Origin: Amylostereum areolatum
Lineage: Eukaryota; Basidiomycota; Agaricomycetes; Russulales; Stereaceae
Length of the DNA: 64,000 nucleotides
Assembly (NCBI GenBank): GCA_012932865.1
Contig: SAXG01000112.1
Span: forward strand, 30,756-94,755
Direction: 5' to 3'
Shown: piece after piece, positions 54,670 to 64,000 of the stretch
How positions within the stretch are numbered: the stretch's first letter is position 1
How the letters are laid out: each line of letters opens with the position of its first letter
The notes under the pieces: generated by a model
The model's database searches: none
What the model saw: the letters and a program-made list of their open reading frames with translations, nothing else
Told to the model about the DNA's origin: nothing
Position numbers and translations under genes: made by a program

Positions 54670-56864
54670 CTAAGCACGCCGCGCGCGTCGTGCATCCCGC
54701 TCGCCCTTCAACTCGCGTATCTCCTCCAGGTCGACGACCTTGAACGGCCAGGTGAGCCAGTTCCCTCCGCTCCGCATCACAGGGAGCCCCATGTCTTCCA
54801 GCAGATCGTCCACATGCTGCGGCCACCTGCATCCAACGCAAGCCCCCCAAGAATCAGCAAAGGGAATCAACAACGGGGCGAGGAAAGAAACACGCACGTC
54901 CATAACGCGGCCGAGCTCGTGTGGCTCTCGTTCATCGCCACGGCCGTGTCGGGATAGCGCACCTTCAGCCACGCCGCGTTCCGCGCTGTCTCCTGAAGCG
55001 CCTCTTCCGGGCTCGTGGGCAGGCGCATCGCGTCGCCCAGGAAGTACGACGAGATCCAGTGCGCGGCGACTTCGACGGTGTAGCCGTTGTTGGGTGAGAT
55101 CTGTGATTTTCGGGTCCAGACGATCAGCGCGCGAAGGGCAAGGAAGCAGGGAGAGTGACGTACGACCGCACCGTTGACGGAGAGATCGCGGCGGAGGATG
55201 TTCGGGGCGGGGACGAGGCCACGGTAGATCGACGTGGACCACTGCTGGGCTTGCGAGTGCGTCGGCTGAGGAGGTGGGTCGGACAAAGTAGTATATCCCC
55301 AGTGCGGCGGCGCCGTCGTTTCCGCCGGCGCATGCCGACGGAGCGCGAGGTCTTCCAGAGTTTGCCCATCGAACATCTGCGGCCACGACGACCGGTAGCC
55401 CGTCGCCAGCACCACCGCGTCCGCGCGCAGCGTCCTCCCGTCCTCCAGCACGACGCTCCGCCCGTCCTCGCCGAACCCGGCCACGCGCGCGGGCGCGACG
55501 AGCGCGATCTTGCCTGCGTTGGCGAGGGCGTGAAACCCGTTCGCGCGCGGCACGCCCTCGTCGTTGATGCGGACGCTCCAGAAGGGCGAAAACGTGCGGC
55601 GTATAGGGGAGTCCGCGGGAACGCCGGCGGCGTGCAACTATGCGCGGAATGAGCGTCGGCGAGGGGACTGCTACGAGGGCCAGGGGCACGTACCGAGCTG
55701 TCCGCCAGACCGTGCCAGAACCAGTCCACGATCTTCTTGCCCAAGGTCGTGGTGTGCAGGAAGCGCCTGAAACGCATATATGAGCGAGATCGGTGAGGAT
55801 TCCGACAGGAAGCCGGCGTACTCTAAAACTGTCCGGAGATGGATGTGTGGCGAGAAGAGCGACAAGAACCTGCATGTCTTTCAGAATGAGGTCTGCAGAT
55901 GCATCGAAGCGTATTACCTGCTCTTCCGGATGAAGTCGGGCAAAGGCCTGGAGCCCGCAGTGAATGCGTCTGTTCTATCAAAGACGACGGACACCGCGCG
56001 GCCTTCGTTGGCAAGGTAGGCGGATATGCTGACCGACTCTGGTTTCAGCTACCAAAAAATGTCTCCGGATTACACAAGGACGTACTCTTGTGCCGACTTG
56101 CCCCCACCGACCACAACGACGCCCGACGGGTCTGAGCTAGGATCCTCGCCGATGGGCCGGCGGGCGGCCGCGAGCAACTCGTCCATCTTCAGACCGAAGT
56201 CCATGCTGTGGAAGACGGGGCCTTTGAAGCCCGCCGCCGCCGCCGCGTGTGGCGAGAGGCTCTCGGGAACCAGAGGCGTGCTGCACCCCTGCCAAAAGTC
56301 GAGTCAGACGCACGATGCATCAAGGAGTCACGCAGAAGACGAACTCACTTCCCCGTGCACAGAACGACTCGCGCGTACCGATGAACTTCCCGCTTTCCCG
56401 TCCGCCTGTTCTCCACCGCCACCTCCCAGCCCTCCGTCGGACGCGATGGGCCCCGACGGACGTTTCGAACCTCGGTGTCGAATTGGATCTTCCCCTCGAG
56501 AAACTTGGCCGCGAAAGCCTCGGTGTATCGCCGGAGGTCCTCGCCCGTCAGCCGTCCTCCCACCACGCCTGCAGTGATGGGCGGATCCATCTCCATTGAA
56601 GAGAGGCGATATTCCCCGTGAACACTTCGCTGATATCAGCACATGCGTGAGCAGAGAAGAAGGATGGAAAACGCACTTGTTGATGTAGAGTCCTGGGTAG
56701 ACGCGGTCTTTCCCCCATACGCCCCCTACGAATGCGTCGCGCGTGAGGACGCGCACGTCGACAAATCCGTCTTGAAGGAGCGTGTGTGCGGTGACGAGGC
56801 CTGCGATGCCCGCACCGATGATAGCAATAGAGCTCAGACGAGGATCCGTACGGCGCTGTGCCAT
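54670..56864 (-). CDS. Flavin-containing monooxygenase (FMO-like)
   Basis: The ATG at 56864 opens MAQRRTDPRLSSIAIIGAGI. The FAD-binding GAGIAG lies at residues 17-22, followed by GGVWGKDRVYPGLYINK. Later exons show RYARVVLCTGK and the NADPH-binding VVVVGGGKSAQEYV. They also show FSPFWSVRINDEG and the conserved DAVVLATGYRSSWP near the end of the second Rossmann half. Stop at 54670-54672. At least six introns interrupt it. Such enzymes oxygenate soft nucleophiles (N, S) or perform Baeyer-Villiger reactions using FAD and NADPH. The FMO fingerprint FxGxxxHxxxF was not located with confidence, so the subclass is open. No frameshift is apparent. Confidence 0.85.
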
Positions 56865-57474
56865 GGTGGATATTGGAGTTCAACGATGTGAATTGGCTTG
56901 AAGGGTTTATGGGACAAGGAACGGGTGCAACTGTGGCGCAGGAACCCGCAAGAAACGTTCCATTCGAAATCAGATGGAGGACCAGACAATCGAGGGGAAC
57001 TCGGATCGGAAGCAGAGGCCCTGACAGTGAGACCGAGTCACTGAGACTCGCAGGAAGAGCCTCGAGGAGATTGGCGCCGTGCTGGCGGTGACGCAGTCCT
57101 CCAGACCCCGGAGTTCCCCGAACACCCCCGTCCGTTTTCCCGGGGGCCGGCACCATGGGAAACTCCTCTCCTCCTTTCTTTCCTGATGCTAGTAGTCATA
57201 CGAAACGAGCAAGCTTCCGCTACGTCCAACGGGTAGATCGGAGACCGGGGAGAGACGCGAACGCGAACGAACAGTCGATCGTGGCATTGCACAAGCAGAA
57301 ACAACATGATGATATGCAGAAAAATGAAGAAACGGACGAGGGGAAGCGTCAGGCCGATACAAGTACACCCAGATACATACAGACACCTATTAGCAATGTG
57401 TGCCCGCGCACATACAGTACGTATCCACAATCCAACACACGCACCCGCTCACTCACCGAGACCGGCGACCCGGG
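56865..57474. other. Intergenic region upstream of the monooxygenase
   Basis: Promoter side of the monooxygenase and 3' flank of the next minus-strand gene. No gene recognised. Confidence 0.45.
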
Positions 57475-58690
57475 CTAGTCCACGCGCTGATACACCCCCC
57501 ACGCCTCCTTCTCCCTCTCCTCCCGCTTCTCCTTCTTCCCAAACGCCATCGCCGCCCGCCCGACCATCTTCGCCGCGCCCTGGAACGACTTCTTCCGCGG
57601 CGACGCGGGCTCCCTGTACTGCACGTTCTTCTCCGGCCTGCCCTCCCTGCGCGCATGCGCGTGCGCGCCCGGATCGGACGCGGACGGCCCGTGGCGGAGG
57701 GTGAGCGCGCGCTTGACGGGGGACTTGGGCGCGTCCATGGGCGGGGCGGAGGCGAGGAGGTTGGAGGGGAGGATGTCGGCGAAGGTCATGCCGGTGCCGT
57801 AGTGCGCGTGGTGCGAGGCGTCGGGCTGGGAGTAGGCGGGGTGGGAGGGCGCTTTGGTGTGGCCCGCGCCGGGGCCGGGGCCAGGGCCGTAGGGGTGTGT
57901 GGGCGGGTGGGCGCGCGCGGTGTGCTCGTCGTCGTCGGACTCGCCGGAGTCGTCGGCGAAGCGGACGGGGCGCTTGTAGGCGGGTACTGGGATCGGAGGA
58001 TGGGGTCAGGACGGGGAGGAAGGACGAGGGGGGGAGGGGGAGTGAGGGAGACGCAGGCCGGTCGTGTGCCACCCGGTCGGGATCAGTGCAGTTGTACTAC
58101 TATGTATGCCAGCCACGACGTTCGCGCATCGTTCTTCTCGGATGGGAATTGGGAGAGGGAGGTGCTCTATGGGAGAGCCCGAGGACGACGGTGGGAAGGT
58201 AAGTACGCACATGTAGGTTTCCTTCCCAGCCCCCTGCTCGGCACGTTCTCCGCCGCTTCGTGCTCCGGGACCATGACCCCGTACTCCTCGCCCGGACGCC
58301 CAACGTACGTCGCGCCCGCCCCGTGCTGGTCGCGGTAATAATACTGCGTCCTATCGGCGTCGTAGGCGACGCGTTGCATGTCGCGGGGCAGACGCTCCGC
58401 ATCCTGTGCGCCGCGCGATCGAGGTTAGCGCGTTATCTCGGAATGGGTGGATAGGGGCCGCGGACGAACGAAGGACGTACGTCGTGGAGGTGGGTGACGA
58501 GCTCGCGTTGCATTTGGAGCTGCGTTTTGCTCTTGGTGGAAAGGAGGGGAGAGGGGGGTGGTGGATGGGGGACAGGGGTGGCGAGAGATGAAGAGGGGAG
58601 GTGAAGGGGCCAAGGGCTTTGTAGAGCGCGAGGCGGAGTTGCGGAGGGCTTTTTGACGGTTGCTTACCGAGTCCGACGGTCGTTGCTCAG
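57475..58690 (-). CDS. Unrecognised protein with a YYYRDxxG segment
   Basis: Exons can be joined in phase: an upstream exon ending SKTQLQMQRELVTHLHD at 58481, exon 58211-58403 (DAERLPRDMQRVAYDADRTQ, then YYYRDQHGAGATYVGRPGEEYG) and exon 57475-57986 (LPAYKRPVRFADDSGESDDD to the stop at 57475-57477). The N-terminal exon(s) could not be fixed; coding probably begins near 58.65 kb. The last exon is basic and disordered (GHTKAPSHPAY, FGKKEKREEREKEAWGVYQ). The middle segment looks like a small conserved fold, since it predicts well across introns, but I do not recognise the family. No function is proposed. Confidence 0.6.
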
Positions 58691-60220
58691 CCTCGCCAAG
58701 TACAAACGACGATGGGAAATAGGAAACTGCTCGGGGGGACGGTCGATGGTGATGGGGAGAGGATGAAGTAATAGTCGTCGAGTCGGACTCGCTCCTCGTA
58801 CTTATCCCCCCCGGGGCCCCTCGTCATTTTCATTCCGGTACAGCCCTCCCGACGACCGAGCGGGGTTTTCGTTCTCGTCTCGTCTCGTCTCGTCATCTGC
58901 CCCTCGTGGGGTTCTTCCGCCTCTTCGTCGCCGTCGCTCGCCCCCACCGGGGAAATCAAAGCATCTCGAGGGGCTCTTTCAGGGAGGCCGAGTTGATGAT
59001 CTGTCGTTTTTCGGGGATCGGGGACGTGTCCTCTGTTTAGGGAGCGGATGCGATGTGAAGATCTTCGGGCCCAGGGCTTGCCATTGGAGCGCGGCGTGCA
59101 CCGGCTTGCGTGTCTTTCTGGGGGGGGGGGGGGGGGGGCACGTATCGTATGTGCCCTTTCTGTCACACACTCTATCTTCAATGACGCCGTGCTTTTCAAG
59201 GACTATGTATGTATGGTAGGCCTCAATCAGGCCTAAACCACCTCTACAAAGCCCTCACACGGCCAGGCCAGGCCGCCTTCCCCCCCAGAGACTGAGTGTC
59301 ACCGTGCTACACGATACGAAGTTCGAACGGTCAGTCGACCTTGGCGCGGACGATGGGGGGTGGCTGGGTGCATGGGTGTGGCGCACTCAGACGCGCGAAC
59401 TCGAACGTCTTGACGACATATTGGGTTGGAGCAGCGAGGAAAGGCACTCGGACGGGCGGCGGTCGCGTTGGCGGGTCGTCGTTCAAAGGAAGGTGGGATG
59501 GCTGCGACTCCGCGCGTGGCATCATGGCGCGTTGTTAGGACATGAAAGCCGTGCGTTCGCCGGCAGGCTTTGCGCTCCACCTTGCCCCGCCGGGCGAGGT
59601 CTGGACAGTCACATCTGGAACGCGCGCAGCAGTGGCAGGTCGCCCGCGTCGACTCGGCGGAGAGCCCCGAGGGTCGCTGTCCGTGCGGTGCCCCCTCGCG
59701 AACGACGTGCTTGCGGCGAGCATCCGCGCCGTCGACGAGATTGCCTGCACGCTCTCCTCTGGGACGGCCGCGGGAATGGCGGTGGCGTCGTTCACGGCTC
59801 CCCAGAGTCGTCCTCATCCGATGCATGTCCAGATCCCAGGTTCGCGCGCATCGCTTTGTGGGTGGGTGGTAGTGACTCCGTAATTTGCACGGTTGCAATG
59901 TTGTGGATGGCATGCGTTCACCACGAGTACTCACTCAAGTTCGGCATGCAGAGGTTGAAAGGGAGGGCGGTCCGACGCCCACACTGAGAGAGGGCACCGT
60001 GTAGAAACCTTGAAGTCGAATATCGAGACCGCAAATGCCAAAGAGTGCCATGAGCAGCAGGCACGAGACGATAAGATAAGATAGTCGAGATCCTGACCTA
60101 ATCACGGCGATATCGCGCCCTTATCTCCTCCCCTCCCCTCCTCCCCTCCTGAAAACACACCCAGAAGGAAAAAAAAAAACCCCGGTCAATCGCCCTCTCA
60201 TCCCTTCATCCTCATCCACG
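58691..60220. other. 1.5-kb intergenic region
   Basis: No supportable gene. Open frames near 59.3-60.0 kb exist on both strands but lack motifs and mirror each other. It contains a CGTCT microsatellite near 58.87-58.89 kb and a run of 19 G at 59120-59138. A pyrimidine-rich tract at about 60121-60150 just precedes the FUR1 start, a usual promoter feature in fungi. Confidence 0.5.
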
Positions 60221-61458
60221 ATGTCCGCCGACGCCAAAGCGACGACGACGAAGCCCGCGCTCCCGCCCTCGGTGTACACCCTCCCGCGCACGCACCAGCT
60301 CGAGGCGCTGTACACGATCATCCGGGACAAGGACACGCCCCGGGGGGACTTCATCTTCTACTCGGACCGCATCATACGGCTACTCGTCGAGGAGGGGCTC
60401 AACCACCTGCCCGTGCTCCCCAAGACCGTCCAAACGCCCACGGTGCGTGCGCTTCCGCGTCGGCGATCGATGCACGCATCCTACGCGGGCGACGGGCTGA
60501 CTTGGCGTAGGGCGCGACGTACGAGGGCGTGGGGTTCGAGGGCAAGATCTGCGGGGTGTCGATCCTGCGCGCGGGCGAGGTGCGCGCCGTTTTTTTGTTA
60601 TCCATCCTGATGTTCGGCGGGAGGGGCTGAGGGCGTGTGCGCGGGGACGGCAGGCGATGGAGCAGGGTCTCCGGGAGGTTTGCCGCAGCGTGCGCATCGG
60701 GAAGATCCTCATCCAACGGGTGCGTGCGTTCGACGGCGCGCGGGCGTAGGCGTGTGTGCTGACGCGCGTCCAGGACGAGGAGACGACGCAGCCGAAACTG
60801 TTCTACTCGAAGGCACGTCCGCCCTCCCTCCTCTCTGCGCGACCGGGGCGAGCGACTGACGAGCGAGCTGGGGGGAACAGCTTCCGCAGGACATCGCGAA
60901 TCGGTACGTGCTGCTGCTCGATCCCATGCTCGGTACGTGCCCCCCCCCCCCCCCCTGCGCGCTGCTCGTTGGAGAGGCGGACGCTGAACCGGCGCGCGCG
61001 CAGCCACCGGCGGGTCCGCGATGAAGGCCGTGGAGGTCATCATGGAGCACGGCGTGCCCGAGGACAGGATCATCTTCATCAACCTCGTGCGTCTCCCCCC
61101 TCCCCTCGCCCGCCCGCGCCCTCGCTTCGCGCTCACCCGTCCCCCTCCGTCCGTCCGCAGATCTCCTCGCCCGAGGGCCTGCAGGCGTTCCACAGCAAAT
61201 ACCCCGCGCTCCGCGTCGTCCGTCCGCTTTCCCCCCGCCTCCCCGCGCCCGCGCCCCGCTGACCCCTACATTTATTTTGGGCGGGTGTTTGCACTGCAGA
61301 TCACGGGGTGGATCGACGAGGGCCTGAACGAGAAGGCGTACATCATCCAGGCTTGGGCGATTTCGGCGAGCGCAGGTGCGGACCCCCCCCTTTTTTCCTT
61401 TTTCTTCCGTCGCGCGCGCGCGTTGGCTGACTTGGGGACGCACAGATATTGCCAGTGA
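60221..61458 (+). CDS. FUR1: Uracil phosphoribosyltransferase, with apparent 1-base frameshift
   Basis: The ATG at 60221 (MSADAKATTTKPALPPSVYT) leads through about nine short exons: LPRTHQLEALYTIIRDKDT, FIFYSDRIIRLLVEEGLNHL, GATYEGVGFEGKICGVSILR, AMEQGLREVCRSVRIGKIL and LPQDIANRYVLLLDPMLATG. The PRPP loop continues GSAMKAVEVIMEHGV, then ISSPEGLQAFHSKYP and TGWIDEGLNEKAYI. One intron near 60.81-60.89 kb seems to use a GC-AG pair, and another contains 16 C in a row. The uracil-binding tail PGLGDFGERRYCQ is present, but in a different frame: one base is missing near 61345-61348. The enzyme salvages uracil to UMP. The shift is either a sequence error or a null allele. Confidence 0.9.
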
Positions 61459-62002
61459 TAACGCGAACGGGCGGCCGTGCGCGCGGTCGGGATCTCATCC
61501 ATGCACGCTAGCCGAACACGCAGTGGGGAGTCAGGGGACAATTTTCCGGGGAGGGTGCCAGTTAGAAGTTACACTAAATTTTGTCTGTCACGGCCTCGAG
61601 CGATCTTTTTCGTTATATACGGTATCTCTCGCCTCCACGCCATCTCGCGTACGAAGCCCACACCCTCCGTGCGCCGTCGATGTGGACGACGGCTGGGGGC
61701 CGTGAGACGCCCGACGGAATATGAACCTCAATTATACATTAGAGTGAGGGAAAGGGAGCGTGAGAACGTGACCAAAGGCGAGACGCGAATCAATTTCGCC
61801 GCGGCCTCTTCTTCGTCCTCGACCGTCCTCCTCTCCTTTCCTCTCCTCCCCCGCCCTCGCTCGCAGCACCCGTCCCCCTCCGCTCCCTCATTCGAAAAAG
61901 CACCCATCCCTCTTCCTCTTCCTCCCCGCATCCATCCCCATCCCCTCCCCCTCCCCCTCTTCCTCCCCCAAAACCCGCGATCCCCCCCTCTCTTTTCCAC
62001 CC
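61459..62002. other. Spacer between FUR1 and EMG1
   Basis: 3' flank of FUR1 and the promoter of EMG1. It is strikingly C/T-rich from about 61800 to 62000, a common fungal promoter pattern. No gene recognised, although a plus-strand frame stays open across it by virtue of composition. Confidence 0.5.
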
Positions 62003-63556
62003 ATGTCCACGATCGCCCCGGACATGTCGCCCCGCCCCCGGCGCCACTCCGGCTCGAGCCCCATCACATCCAAGCCCGCCCTGCGCCTCGCCCGCCCCCG
62101 CCGACGGACCGCCCCAAGTCGACGCCCCCGGACGACCGCGCCGAGCGCCCCCGCAAGCGGATCTACCCCTCGAGCGGGACGAGCGGCGAGGAGTCCGACC
62201 CGGACGCGGACGCGGCGCGCGCAGGGGCGGCCCGCCGCGCGCCACGGGCGGCGCGGGAGACGCGCAGCGCACCGTCCTCGAGGGCCGCGGCGTGCTCCGG
62301 TGTGCGCGGCGGCGTCGGCGCGACGCACGAGGACGAGGACGAGGACGCGGAGATGACGCCGGCCGCGCCGGCCGCCCCTGAGGGCGCACCCCGGCCGACG
62401 CGCCCGCTCCCGAACGCGAAGACCAAGTCGCTCGCGCTCGCGAAGCACGCGAACCCGGCGCTGCTGCCGGTGCAGGCGCGCGTCGCGCCGGGCCAGCGCC
62501 GGCTGTTCGTCGTGCTCGAGCAGGCGTGCTTGGAGGCGTACCGGGTGGGCACGGTCGGCAAGGGCCGGGGCGGGCGCGAGGGCGAGGCCAAGTACGCGCT
62601 GCTCAACTGCGACGACCACCAGGGCATCCTGGCGAAGACCGGGCGGGACATCGCGGACGCGCGGCCGGACATCACGCACCAGGTGCGTCTCTCGCCTTTT
62701 CTCTTTGCGTTCTTTCTCTCGGTTTTCGGAAAAGAGGAGGGCGGACGCTGATGGCGGTCGCAGTGCTTGTTGACGCTGCTGGACTCGCCGCTGAACAAGG
62801 CCGGCCTGCTGCAGGTGTACATCCACACCGCGAAGAACACGCTGATCGAGGTGAACCCGCACGTGCGCATCCCGCGGACGTTCAAGCGGTTCAGCGGGCT
62901 CATGGGTGCGTCTTCTCGCGCCTCTCCCCTCCCCCCCCTCCCTCTTTCTTTTTCTTTTGCGATCGCGGGCTGATGCGCGTGCGTGGGGGCTCGCGGCGGA
63001 CAGTGCAACTGCTTCACAAGCTATCGATCCGCGGCGTGAGGACGGCCCGGAAAAGCTGCTCAAGGTGATCATAGTGCGTCTCGACCGTGCTCGGACGGTC
63101 CTTCGTGACGTCCTCGCGACGCGTGGCCCGTGCCCGTGCATGGCTGACGGGGCGTGCGCGCGCAGAACCCGGTGACGGACCACCTGGCCGGTGAAACACG
63201 CACAAGATCAGTGCGTGGCCACCCTCGCTTGTCGTCTTCGCTTTGGAGCTGAATTGAACCGTGTGTGTTGTTTTTTTGCAGCGCTCTCGGGCGACGCGCC
63301 GACGGTGAGGCTGTCGAAGTACCTCCCGACGCTGCCCCCGGCCCAGTCGATCGCGGTCTTCGTGGGCGCCATGGCGCGCGGCCGGACGACTTCGCGGACC
63401 ATATGGTCGACGAGAAGATCAGCATCAGCGACTATCCGTTGAGCGCGAGCGTCGCGTGCGGCAAGGTGCGTTTGCTGATGCCGCTCTCGCGTCCCGTGGC
63501 TGATGGGGGACGGATAGTTTTGCTGTGCGCTCGAGGAGCTGTGGGACATCGTGTGA
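62003..63556 (+). CDS. EMG1: Ribosome biogenesis methyltransferase Emg1/Nep1, with several apparent 1-base frameshifts
   Basis: The SPOUT-class enzyme that modifies 18S rRNA pseudouridine and aids 40S assembly in the nucleolus. Blocks in order are [138 protein letters not shown] and the tail [12 protein letters not shown] with stop at 63554-63556. To read them as one protein, single bases must be restored at about 62085-62105, 63038-63041 and 63381-63385. The likely start, ATG 62003 ([17 protein letters not shown]), is in the frame before the first shift. An acidic and Arg-rich N-terminal extension precedes the domain. Confidence 0.88.
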
Positions 63557-64000
63557 GCGCCGTCCGCCGCCGCGTTCCTTCGTTTCCGGCGTGGTTTCTC
63601 GGTTCATGTGGTATCCCGTCGTAAAACACCCACACTCGCCGCCTCCGCTCCGTTTCGTATCCTTCTCTTCTCTTTTCTGTGCTCGCGTCGGATTCTGTTC
63701 ATCCGTGCATTTCAACCTGCGCATGTATTTATCCTCTTCGCCTCGCTTTTTTCCTTTCTGTTTCGTATAACCGTTCCGCCCCACCCTCCGTCGTCATACG
63801 CCCCCCGCCACCTACGCACGTCCACACCGCTTCACGCCCCATCCTGCTCCGACTCCCCAACGCGCGCACACACTCCCGCTGCCCCCAGTTACCCACACCC
63901 CGCGCCCCCGCCCACGTCACCCAAAAGTCATCGATATCGTAGCCAATGAGCGTCACTGTACACTATCTCCCCCATCTCCCCCGCCTAGCCCTGTAAGCCC
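63557..64000. other. Region downstream of EMG1
   Basis: 3' flank of EMG1; pyrimidine-rich sequence towards the window end may be the promoter of a further plus-strand gene outside the window. Nothing recognised. Confidence 0.4.

Noticed and set aside
59299..59987. Overlapping frames of 211 and 227 codons on opposite strands
   Set aside because: Arg/Pro-rich mirror frames caused by high GC; no splice or domain support.
61888..63183. 431-codon minus-strand frame opposite EMG1
   Set aside because: Repetitive Arg/Gly/Ala composition from GC-rich DNA; EMG1 motifs lie on the plus strand.
1..64000. CRISPR arrays, bacterial operons, prophage or telomere repeats
   Set aside because: Introns, snRNA, eukaryotic tRNA and fungal transposons show this is a fungal nuclear region; no such arrays were seen.

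Overview
The window reads as nuclear DNA of a filamentous basidiomycete, most likely an Agaricomycete. Genes carry many short GT-AG introns (about 50-80 bp), coding regions are GC-rich, and the transposons are types typical of Agaricomycetes: Tnp2-type CACTA, Plavaka with a DUF6532-like companion gene, and a Tad1-like LINE. No telomere, centromere, CRISPR array or bacterial operon structure is visible. All splice sites given are inferred by eye from reading frame and family similarity.

Layout. 1-3593 (-) is the 5' part of a nonribosomal peptide synthetase that runs off the left edge. 5036-5750 is an unclassified inverted-repeat element. 6385-7663 and 8367-9645 are two 1279-bp non-autonomous CACTA copies in opposite orientation. 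One lies just upstream of an MFS transporter gene and the other lies inside its second exon (8063-10827). 11329-11810 is a TA-flanked MITE with perfect 45-bp ends. A U6-like snRNA sits near 13.03-13.14 kb. 13414-14553 (-) is the 3' half of an amidase, cut off by a 7.2-kb CACTA element (14556-21759) that encodes a Tnp2 transposase and a divergent accessory gene. 22501-30378 is an enoyl reductase gene (Etr1/MECR type) split exactly at a GTAC site by a 6.8-kb Plavaka element (23405-30210) that carries its transposase and a divergent DUF6532-like gene.

31.1-33.5 kb holds a tandem pair of carboxymuconolactone-decarboxylase-like genes. 33630-38666 is a 5'-truncated Tad1-like LINE with a 17-bp target duplication, sitting 54 bp upstream of the SCO1 gene (38738-39757, +). 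Then follow an amino-acid permease (-), an F-box-type pseudogene (-), an Icp55-type aminopeptidase P (-), an initiator tRNA-Met (+), a C2H2 zinc-finger protein (+), an F-box-type gene (-) with a Plavaka-derived MITE upstream, a flavin monooxygenase (-), an unrecognised gene (-), uracil phosphoribosyltransferase FUR1 (+) and the rRNA methyltransferase gene EMG1/NEP1 (+).

Taken together, the left half is a transposon-dense accessory region in which at least three host genes (MFS transporter, amidase, enoyl reductase) are physically interrupted, while the right half is mostly housekeeping genes. Transposases and accessory genes are arranged as divergent pairs around a short shared promoter in both DNA transposons. 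FUR1 and EMG1 each need single-base corrections to read through, so small frameshifts in this assembly should be read with caution. The large insertions, which have matching target duplications, do not depend on that caveat.
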